64,000 nt of DNA from contig CAJNDS010000068.1 in NCBI GenBank assembly GCA_905221605.1, forward strand, positions 176,491 to 240,490, written 5' to 3'. The translations under genes were made by a program, and so were the position numbers. Position 1 is the stretch's first letter. The number at the start of each line of letters is the position of its first letter. The DNA comes from Symbiodinium natans (taxonomy: Eukaryota; Sar; Dinophyceae; Suessiales; Symbiodiniaceae). A model generated the notes under the pieces. The model was given only the letters and a program-made list of their open reading frames with translations. It searched no databases and had not been told where the DNA came from. Positions 53,524 to 61,702 of the stretch are shown here, piece after piece.

Positions 53524-53940
53524 CTTCGGGTTTACGGTGTATATAGGGTTTAGGGTTTATGAACCCGTTGGCAACTGCACACCACAGCGTGAGGACTTTC
53601 TAGGCAACATCGCCTGCCAATCAAGAAGCTACTCTTTGCTTGAGAACCTGCCAAAAACAGTACTCTGCCTTTAAGGGCAATGTAATTAGCGACTATTCTT
53701 CTTTGCTTATTAGCTTATTTTATTATACCTTTTTTGAGGCGGGTCTTACGCAAATAGATAGAAGAGACTCCAAAAAACGACACACAGAGATGTGTTGCGG
53801 CGGTACCAACCTACACCGGCTGACAGCGTGGCTTTACTAGGCATTCGTTTCAGGGTCTAGCACGTAAGCCCCACCATTTGGAAGAGTTTAGGGTTTAGGG
53901 TTTAGGGTTTAGGGTTTAGGGTTTAGGGTTTAGGGTTTAG

Positions 53941-54030
53941 GGTTCCCCCTTATACTAACAGTCCTTCATAGGGATTATCGTAATTACCTTGTAATCCGTA
54001 CTGAGGACTGGTATACGGGGGAACGTTCCA
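53941..54030. repeat. Foldback element, GGGATGTTCCCCC family
   Basis: GGTTCCCCCTTATACTAACA on the left follows a TTTAGGG array directly; CTGAGGACTGGTATACGGGG then GAACGTTCC on the right. Confidence 0.78.
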
Positions 54031-54114
54031 ACCCACCAGCCCCAATGCTAATCTAAACCGAATTATATGGGCTATGGGTTTGAGCGCTTGAAACCTAAGA
54101 AGACTTGATAGCCC

Positions 54115-54215
54115 GGTGGTACCATTAACCCTGTTTGTTGGTTCTGGTTTCCATTACAAAGCAACCAACCCCCCAAAAGGGTACCCTTATGATAATATGG
54201 TGACTGGGTTGCCCG
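54115..54215. repeat. Relative of the AGGACCCGGAG family (AACCAACCCCCCAAAAGGG type)
   Basis: GGTACCATTAACCCTGTTTG...CAACCAACCCCCCAAAAGGG...TATGGTGACTGGGTTGCC. Related sequence occurs at 9010-9056 and 56930-57015. Confidence 0.6.
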
Positions 54216-54607
54216 GAAGAACAGCCCTGAGGCCTGAAACATGCATGAGCGAACCCTCAACCCTCAACCCTGAACCCTAAACCCTAAACCCTAGTTGAAG
54301 CCTAGTTGCATTCAGAACCGGGCTTGTGCCCTACAGCTTTAGGCTCGCAGGGTTTCGGGGTTACGGTTGAGGTTTGGAGGTTAGGGTTTATGGCATCCCG
54401 AAAGGCCCCTACACCCTAAGCCCTAAACTCCAAAACCCTACGTTTTCTTAGACCCCACGTGTAAATATGGACCTTTTGAGCCTGAAGCCTTGTAGTGGAG
54501 GCAGGAACCCTAAAACCCTAAACCCTAATCCCCGAACCCTCAACCCTAAACCCTAAACTCTAAACCCTAAACCCTAAACCCTAAACCCTAAACCCTAAAC
54601 CCTAAAC

Positions 54608-54665
54608 CTTGTACTGGAGGCGGGATTCCAAGAAGCGCTGGGCTACGTCCGCCGGCGGGTACCCA
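54608..54665 (-). CDS. Minus-strand internal exon, unidentified
   Basis: On the minus strand: acceptor TCCGGTTTGCAG|, donor CAGTACAAG|GTTTAGGG, the donor being the end of the + strand CCCTAAA array. 19 codons, phase 1 to 0 (GYPPADVAQRFLESRLQYK), with 17 of 19 third positions G or C. One of the best-supported unidentified exons. A partial copy of its 3' end lies at about 54493-54515. Confidence 0.55.
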
Positions 54666-54759
54666 CTGCAAACCGGAGGTTTTGGGGTTTAGGGCTTTGG
54701 GTTTCTGGTTTAGGGCTCGGGGTTCAGGATCTCTTCAACGCTGCAGCCCCAAGCCCATA

Positions 54760-54895
54760 CTTGGAGGTTCAGGGTACTTATAACCCAACTATACGTGTAC
54801 TTAAGACCCACCTATAAGCCCCTGAAGTACCCTAATGGGGTTCTTCTTGAGTTGTAATTAGAATAGCAGTCATAGTTGGGTTACTAAGTACCATA
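54760..54895. repeat. Foldback element with GGGTACTTATAACCC ends
   Basis: TTCAGGGTACTTATAACCCA on the left mirrors ATAGTTGGGTTACTAAGTAC on the right. A partial relative is at about 4868-4947. Confidence 0.7.
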
Positions 54896-55296
54896 GTTTG
54901 CGGAAAAGTTATGCCAAACAAAAAGACCGCACGGCCTTCAATCCCGGAAGCGTAACGAGCCTCCGCGCGCCCTCATCAAAAGGCTTTAGCTAGGGTTCAG
55001 GGCTTAGGGTTTAGGGTTCGGGTTTAGGGTTTAGGGTTTGGGTTTCAGGGTTCAGGGCTTAGGGTTCAGATTCTCTGAAACTTTGGCAAAGGCCCTAAAT
55101 TTTGCTCGGCAGGGCCATCATCCTTCTTATTCCCCTTAAGCTTCAGGAATACCGCTTTTGCCGATGATGTTTAAATCAATCTTCTTGGAGTAAACCCAAA
55201 GCCCGAAGCCACAGCCCTCAGCCATAAGCCCTAAACCCTAAGCCCTAAACCCTAAACCCTAAACCCTAAACCCTAAACCCTACAAACCCTACCCAG

Positions 55297-55371
55297 CAAA
55301 AGGTGCCTGTGATCATGACGAACCCAGACCTGATGCCCTCCACGCGGGGCACTCGGCGCAAGCTGGTCTAG
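55297..55371 (+). CDS. Candidate exon, unidentified
   Basis: It runs from CTACCCAG|, 24 codons to a TAG at 55369, or to a GT at 55366 (QKVPVIMTNPDLMPSTRGTR...). Nearly 90% G or C third positions on this strand, so + is favoured although the minus strand is open. CCCTAAA before, TTTAGGG after. Confidence 0.45.
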   Translation, partial: QKVPVIMTNPDLMPSTRGTRRKLV

Positions 55372-55941
55372 CAGGTAGTTTAGGGTTTAGAGTTTAGGGT
55401 TTAGGGTTTAGGGTTTAGGGTTTAGGGTTTAGGGTTTAGGGTTTAGGGTTTAGGGTTTAGGGTTTAGGGGTAGGCCTTGTGATATTTCACATTTCACTTC
55501 TTGGGTTTAAGAAGTCCTATTTAGAGGGTTTAGGGTTTAGGGTTTAGGGTTAGGGTTTAGGGTTTAGGGTTTAAGAAGTCCTCTTTCGGAATATTTTTCA
55601 GAGGGTTCTAAGGGCCATGCCAGTGGTGGCTTCGGATTCCTCCGGGTGTCTGCTGTTTTGGGGTTTCTGGACGTGTTTACTTTTTGTGGAGACGGGGAGG
55701 GGAGGGGGGTTAGGGATTAACGCTTTTAAGGGCTTTAAATGCTTTGATAAGGGTTTAGGGTTTAATTAATGGTTTAAGGGTTTAAAGGGCTTTTAGGGTT
55801 TTAAGGGTTCAGGGTCTAGGGTGTAGTGATTGGTTTAGGCTTCTGGGGCCGGAGGGGCTTGTGATCGCAAACCCCTCGAAGCTGAACTTGAAGGAACGGC
55901 CTTCTTGTCGACACCCTTGAAATCCTGAAGACCTAAACCTT

Positions 55942-56041
55942 CGGATGTCTCCCCTTACACTAACAGTCCTTGATAGGGTTTAGGGTTTAGGGTTTAGGGT
56001 TCTGATAGGGAGTACTATAATCCCTAAGGGGGAACCTTCCC
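55942..56041. repeat. Foldback element, GGGATGTTCCCCC family, with TTTAGGG insertion
   Basis: CGGATGTCTCCCCTTACACT...CAGTCCTTGATAGGG, then three TTTAGGG units, then ATAATCCCTAAGGGGGAACC. The telomere-like units sit in the loop. Confidence 0.72.
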
Positions 56042-56297
56042 ATGACCCTGAACAGTTAAACCTTGCAGCCCCTAAAAACTGCGAAGGGTCTAAGGCCTGT
56101 CCCTGAACCCTAAACCTTACATGGGTTGGTGGTCTCTTTAAGTCGGGTTTCTGTTTTTATTGGGCATATACTATATTCGGGGTTCTTATTAGGGTATCTA
56201 GGGGCTACATTAAGGTATAGGGGTAGCAGATAAAGAGGCCACCGGCCTTTACAACCTAAACCCTTCCTGAAGTCCCTTCCTGAAGTCTAAGGGTATA

Positions 56298-56390
56298 GGG
56301 ATCCAAAGTATGGGCCCTTAGTATATATAGTGTATGTAGGGGTTATGTAGCAAGGGACCCAAATTAAGGGCCCTCATACTTCAGATCCCC
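56298..56390. repeat. Foldback element, TATGGGCCCTTA family
   Basis: GGGATCCAAAGTATGGGCCC on the left mirrors GGGCCCTCATACTTCAGATC on the right. Related to 32102-32200. Confidence 0.78.
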
Positions 56391-56611
56391 TGTGAAGTAT
56401 ATTTCGTGCCCATCACTGTAACATGAACCCTTGCATGAAAACACAATTTCTTGTTTATAGAGTCTCTTCAAACACAGAAGGGAGCCCTAAACCCTAAACC
56501 CTAAAGCGTCTTAGGTTACCGGGGACCTTAGAGAATCTTTGCTACATCTTAGAAGCGATCTGCGAGGCTTATAAGGTTTAGGGGCTGAGTGGTTCCAAAC
56601 CCCACACCCTA

Positions 56612-56676
56612 AGCCCTAAAGCAAAGTAGAGGGAATCCCAGCACTATTTGTCCTCATAAAGGTTTCCAACTTTTTG
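56612..56676 (-). repeat. Inverted copy of AAAAAGTTGGAAACC element
   Basis: Reverse complement of 44474-44535 with a few changes (GGAATCCCAGCACTATTTGT, then GGTTTCCAACTTTTT). Confidence 0.78.
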
Positions 56677-56748
56677 GCGAGTTTACTCTAAACTCAAGAG
56701 CTGTTGGCTCCAAGAAAAGATCACAAATTCTTCCCGACACCTGCTGAG

Positions 56749-56803
56749 GAGCAAGTGGGACGTCAGCTACCTGCGCCGGGGCGCCCAGCAGATGTCCCAA
56801 GAT
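56749..56803 (+). CDS. Candidate internal exon, unidentified
   Basis: It runs from CCTGCTGAG| to a probable GC donor (CAAGAT|GCGCTC). 18 codons (SKWDVSYLRRGAQQMSQD), with almost all third positions G or C. The donor is weak. A CCCTAAA array follows. Confidence 0.45.
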
Positions 56804-57174
56804 GCGCTCAAACCCTAAACCCTAAACCCTAAAACCTAAACCCTAAAGCCCAAAGCCCAAACCCCAAACCCCAAACCCTAAACCCTACACCAACCCCCCC
56901 GCAGCCCCCAGAAAGCCCAGTGGTACCCTTTATCCTGTTTTTTTGGCTGTGGGTTCCCTTATAAAATAACCAACCCAAAAAGGTGCCTCTGTTTGTAATA
57001 TGGTTACTGGGCTACCTGTACTTGGAAGTGTCAGCAGTCTTTATTATCGTCGGCTCTCTCAAGCCTTCTGGCAAATACATCGCACAGTCAGGCCCATATT
57101 CCTTTTTTTTGGAAAGGTTTAGGGTTTAGGGTTTAGGGTTTAGGGTTTAGGGTTTAGGGTTTAGTGTTTAGGGC

Positions 57175-57280
57175 TAGGACCCGGAGTAGGCCCAAATTCC
57201 ATTGTTTTAGGGCTGGTTCTTCTTACAAGCCCCTTTTAAACCAAAAAGGTTACCTTTTTTTCCTAGGTTGCTCTTGGGTC
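57175..57280. repeat. Foldback element, AGGACCCGGAG family (good copy)
   Basis: TAGGACCCGGAGTAGGCCC on the left and CCTAGGTTGCTCTTGGGTC on the right, core CCAAAAAGGTTACC. It follows a TTTAGGG array. Confidence 0.78.
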
Positions 57281-57591
57281 TTTGTGGTTGGGGTTCAGAT
57301 GTTCACCCTTAACCCAAAACCAAACCCTGAACCCTAAACCCTAAACCCTGTAGGGCTTAAGCCTTCAAAGTAGGCCTGCAAGGATCAGTGTGTGCGCGCG
57401 CACGTGTGTGTGTGTGTGTGTGCATTTACGCCTTATGCTCGGGGTGTTGGTTTAGGATAGCATACCCGACCCCGAACCCCATAGCTCCGATTGGGGTTGG
57501 TAGGGCTCCCTACACCCTAAACCCTAAGCCTAACCCTTAACCCTAAACCCTTAACCACTCTTTCATATATAATATAAATGTTAATGACTTT

Positions 57592-58136
57592 GCGGGCAAG
57601 GTCCTATATTTAGCGGGCAAGGTCCTATATTTAGCGGGCAAGGTCATATATTTAGCGGGCAAGGTCATATATTTAGCGGGCAAGGTCATATATTTAGTGG
57701 GCAAGGTCCATTGGCTAGAAAATGACCTTGCCCACTAAATATATGACCTTGCCCGCTAAAGGCCGACCTTGCCCACTAAATATATGACCTTGCCCGCTAA
57801 ATATATGACCTTGCCCGCTAAATATATGGCCCGGGCCAGGTCATATATTTAGCGGGCAAGGTCATATATTTAGCGGGCAAGGTCATATATTTAGCGGGCA
57901 AGGTCAGATATTTAGCGGGCAAGGTCCTATATTTAGCGGGCAAAGTCCTATATTTAGCGGGCAAGGTCCTATATAGAGCGGGCAAGGTCCTATATTTAGC
58001 GGGCAAGGTCATATATTTAGCGGGCAAGGTCATATATTTAGTGGGCAAGGTCATATATTTAGCGGGCAAGGTCATATATTTAGTGGGCAAGGTCATATAT
58101 TTAGCGGGCAAGGTCATATATTTAGCGGGCAAGGTC
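57592..58136. repeat. 21-bp satellite with an internal inverted block
   Basis: The unit ATATATTTAGCGGGCAAGGT(C) repeats with few changes. Units run forward at 57592-57712, inverted at 57721-57826, and forward again at 57835-58136. The unit length is a multiple of three, so the minus strand gives a 7-residue repeat (TLPAKYM) in an open frame. Forward and inverted blocks could pair into long stems. Confidence 0.95.
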
Positions 58137-58169
58137 CCCCCCCCCCCCACCCCCCCCCACACCCCCCCC

Positions 58170-58201
<32 letters not shown>

Positions 58202-58230
58202 ACACCCCCCCCCCCCACACCCCCCCCCCC

Positions 58231-58263
<33 letters not shown>

Positions 58264-58272
58264 CCCCCGCCC
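58136..58272. repeat. Poly-C tract with CACA interruptions
   Basis: About 137 bases of nearly pure C. It starts exactly where the satellite ends. Translated frames here are artefacts. Confidence 0.95.
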
Positions 58273-58565
58273 CCTCAAAAGAGTCAAGCGATTCAAGATG
58301 GCTTCCAAAGAATAAGTTTCCGAATGTTGTTGAGGCCCCTGAAGCCCCTCAAACGACTCAAGAACTCAAGATGGCTTCCAAAGAATAAGTTCCCGAATGG
58401 AAACATGTGGTTAACAAATCCATTCTGTTGACCACGTTGGTTTTCTTGTCTGCTTGAAATAGAAACATGTGGTTGACAAATCCATTCTGTTGACCACGTT
58501 TGGTTTTCTTGTCCGCTTGAAACAGAAACATGTGGTTAACAAATCCATTCTGTTGACCACGTGCC
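58273..58565 (+). repeat. Tandem duplications: about 78-bp unit twice, then about 62-bp unit three times
   Basis: ACTCAAGATGGCTTCCAAAG...AATAAGTTCCCGAATG occurs twice (58273-58398). GAAACATGTGGTTAACAAAT then CCATTCTGTTGACCACG occurs three times (58399-58565). Each 62-bp unit contains GTGGTTAACA and TGTTGACCAC, a 10-bp imperfect inverted repeat. Confidence 0.9.
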
Positions 58566-58825
58566 TAGAGAAGAAGGAGGTTGGATATTTTTCCTAATGG
58601 TGTGGGACCCAATGGGCGGGTGGGTATTCCCCTGTGGCCTTGAAAGCTGCTCAACTAGTGAATGCTTGGACCAGAGATGCTGAACCCTAAACCCTAAACC
58701 CTAAACCCGTCCATTCCGACCTGGGTGGTCCGAGGCAAGCACACCAACGAATGGCCCGGCATGAATGTCCTGAGATCCTCAGGCCGGCACCCCTCCACCC
58801 TGAGCTCCAAACCCTGAACCCCGAA

Positions 58826-58935
58826 AAAGGGTTTAGGGTTTAGGGTTTAGGGTTTAGGGTTTAGGGTTTAGGGTTTAGGGTTTAGGGTTTAGGGTTTAGG
58901 GTTTAGGGTTTAGGGTTTAGGGTTTAGGGTTTAGG
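58826..58935 (+). repeat. (TTTAGGG)n array
   Basis: About fifteen units. No supported exon lies between here and the next large array, apart from short unassigned islands. Confidence 0.95.
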
Positions 58936-59289
58936 AATGAGGGTTTAGGGTTTTTAGTAAGGTAACACCCTGAATCCCATGTCCAAAAGCCCTAGAAGCC
59001 CCAACAGGGGTTCGCATCTTCCCTTCCGGCATAGCGTCGTTTGGCATTTAGCTCAGGCCGTATGACTCCAAGCCCTCAATTCAAGCCCATGCGCCCTTTA
59101 ACCTGAGACCCTTCCTTACGACCCAAGGGTTTGGGGTTTAGGGTTAGGGCTAGGGTTTAGGGTCTAAAGATACCTTCTGCTTGGGATGGGCGGTTGGCTT
59201 GTGTTGAGGATTTAGGATTTTGCAAAAGCATCCTGGGCGGGCTTTCTGCTCCGTCCCCTACAGTTTTATTAAAACCCTTCCTGTCAGAT

Positions 59290-59450
59290 TCTCTCTCTCT
59301 ACATATATATATATATATATATATACATATGCATATCTGTTTATCCATGTATATATATATATGTCTAAACAGAAAATTGAATGAATAAAGAAAAAATGTA
59401 GATAAATCTATATTTGCATATATATATATATATATATATGCATATCAGCA
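59290..59450. repeat. AT-rich microsatellites
   Basis: (TA)n, ATGCATATCTG and TATGCATATCAGCATATG words. Open frames across it are artefacts. Confidence 0.9.
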
Positions 59451-60810
59451 TATGGGAAGCATGTTGCATTGGAGGGGTGGAGTTCACCTACGCACTTTAA
59501 GCCCCGTGGCCCCCTACAACTTCCTGACGGAGGCGGTGAGAACCGCTACCTCTACTACGTGCCGGAGAAACACCCCGGGGGCATTGGTTCAGGTTCAGGG
59601 TTCCCTAAACCCGAAAAAGCCTAAACTCCTACAACCCTATACCCCTAACCCCGTACACCCCGAAGCCCTGACGGTTTTTGGGATGTTTTGGGTTTAGTGA
59701 CCCGAACCCTGAACCCTAAACCCTAAACCCGAAACCCTAAACCCTAAACCCTAAAGGGTCGTCGGGCTGCGGCAGTAGGATCTAGATCGGCTCTGTGGCT
59801 TGGAGTTTCGGGGGCTGTCGGTTGGGCTCGCTTGTTGGAGCTCCGGGGGTGTGTTGAATGTGTGGGATGCGGACGTGCAAGCCCAAAGCCCTAATAAACC
59901 CTGAAATCTTTATAAGCCCTCCAGCCCAAAACCCTTAAAGCATTAAACCCTTCAACTCTTAACGCCCAAAACCCGGCCTCCTCTCTACCTACAGTTTCAT
60001 GGGTTATACCCACTCATTAAGGGTAGTTGCTACGAATCTGTAGGTAGATAAAGTCCCAGGCTCTACACCGGGTTGGGGCTCCCTGGTGCAAGGGGTATTG
60101 GGCTGTGACTTCCTTGGCTACTGCAGGAACTCAGCAGGTGTGTGCCTCATTCCTCAGCCCTAGACGCCCTAAACCCCTGAAATTTTAGGGTTGGGTTGAG
60201 CCCTAAACCCTAGAACTCCTATGCCGAGGCGTTGGGTCTCAAAAGCCTGAACTCAAGTCCACAGCACTGGACTCGCAAGCCACACACGGAGAGGCCCTCA
60301 TGACGATACTAACCATAGTTAGGGGACGTCTTTCATCCCCAAAACTAGAGGAGCCGAACCCCTAAACCCCAAACCCGAAGGCCTGACGCCCCTAAACCCT
60401 AAACCCTAAACCCTAAACCCCAAACCCCAAACCCTGAACCCTGAACCCTGAACCCTGAACCCTGAACCCTGAACCTGAAAGTTTTAGCTCAGGGACTCAG
60501 GGGCCAAGCCCTCTGAGAACCGCCCGGCCGACTCTAAGCGTTTAGGGTTTAGGGTTTAGGGTCGGTTTAGGGTTTGGGGTTGAGGGTTTGGGAATTAGTA
60601 AACGCAAGGTTCGGGCTTTAGGGCTTAAACCCTAAACCCTAAACCCTAAACCCTAAACCCTCAGGGCTTTCGGGCTTAGGGTTCAGGGTTTAGGGTTGGC
60701 GATTCATATCTACCTCCTAACTCCAGGAGCAGGCGGATCGAGACATGACGGCCTTTGCAACCGCTCCACGCCATGCAAGCGTGGTGCCCATGGGCTTGCT
60801 TGGGTGTTTA

Positions 60811-60970
60811 GGGTTTAGGGTTTAGGGTTAGGGTTTAGGGTTTAGGGTTTAGGGTTTAGGGTTTAGGGTTTAGGGTTTAGGGTTTAGGGTTTAGGGTTTA
60901 GGGTTTAGGGTTTAGGGTTTAGGGTTTAGGGTTTAGGGTTTAGGGTTTAGGGTTTAGGGTTTAGGGTTTA
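60811..60970 (+). repeat. Last large (TTTAGGG)n array
   Basis: About 22 units with one slip. Beyond this point, after a poly-C run near 61010, no telomere-like array occurs and the sequence character changes sharply. Confidence 0.96.
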
Positions 60971-61283
60971 GCATCGAGGGGGCGCTGGTGCTAAACGCAC
61001 CCAGGCCCCCCCCCCCCCCCCCCGTGCAAGGCTTAAATAGGGTTTATTTGGAAGCTGAGAGTCGTGTTTTTGTGTGGTAGATACAAAGGAAAGGGCATAA
61101 ATTTGAAAAAAAAAAAACATTCTTGCTCGTCCTCTCCTCTTCAGGAATTCCCCTTTCCCCTATGTTGCTTTTTGAAGCGAATAAGAAAAATAGCAGATAA
61201 GAAGAGAGGAAAGGGAATGACTAAGTAAAATGAGGAGTTCTTCAATTTCCCTCCCTATCTCTTATGTTACTTTTCCTTCTTGT

Positions 61284-61338
61284 GGGGTGTTCCTTTTCCT
61301 CCCTTGAAGATGCAGAAAACGATTGAAAAGGACACCCG
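61284..61338 (+). repeat. Short GGTGTCC foldback element (first of about nine)
   Basis: GGGTGTTCCTTTTCC...CTTGAAGATGCAGAAAACGA...AAAAGGACACCCG: ends GGTGTCCTTTT/AAAAGGACACCC are inverted. Further copies: 61475-61530, 62362-62416, 62545-62600, 63282-63337 and 63468-63500 (cut short) in this direction; 61409-61459, 62478-62528 and 63401-63453 in the opposite direction. Confidence 0.8.
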
Positions 61339-61544
61339 TCCCATCGCCCATATGTAGGGAGAGAGAGAATCATGAGCATCAGCTGGGTTTGCTGCCAATC
61401 CAAAATGGGCGTCCCTTTTAATCGTTTTCTGTGTCTTCAATCGAGCAAAAGGGGCACCCTCAGTGTTTTCTTTTGGGTGTCCTTTTTTCTCACTTGAAGA
61501 TGCAGAAAACGATCCAAAAGGACACCCGTTGGAGGAAGAGAGAA

Positions 61545-61702
61545 GGAGAAGGGAAACCACACTCCTGTTGCCTTAGTCTAGGAGTCCTCGAAAACCGGGG
61601 TTCTCCGTTCAAACAGACCTCGGACTTCGCGCGCCCCTTGCGGCAGCCTTCCCTCCGGGGGGGGCTCTGCGTGCAGGAGAGAGAGAGAGAGAGAGAGAGG
61701 AG
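61545..61702. other. Segment present only in the first copy of the tandem duplication
   Basis: AAACCACACTCCTGTTGCCT...CGCGCCCCTTGCGGCAGCC...(GA)n. It is GC-rich unlike its surroundings and ends in a GAGAGAGA run that also starts the flanking unit. Either an insertion in copy 1 or a deletion between GA runs in copies 2 and 3. Confidence 0.75.

Larger units (their letters stand above)
1..61000. repeat. Pervasive interspersed telomere-like heptamers (TTTAGGG/CCCTAAA)
   Basis: Intact or degenerate TTTAGGG (or CCCTAAA) runs recur every few hundred bases, in both orientations, from 1 to about 61 kb. Common variants are TTTGGGG, TTCAGGG, TTTCGGG, CTTAGGG, CCCTGAA and CCCCAAA. Arrays often alternate as (CCCTAAA)n - short GC-rich island - (TTTAGGG)n, with longer spacers between islands. 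They therefore do not mark a chromosome end. The heptamer matches the telomere repeat of plants, dinoflagellates and other alveolates. All gaps over 300 bases without a listed feature contain degenerate versions of these arrays plus short unassigned sequence. Confidence 0.97.

Noticed and set aside
57818-58171. 117-codon minus-strand open frame (TLPAKYM repeats)
   Set aside because: Product of a 21-bp satellite; no start context, splice edges or composition support. Kept only as a repeat.
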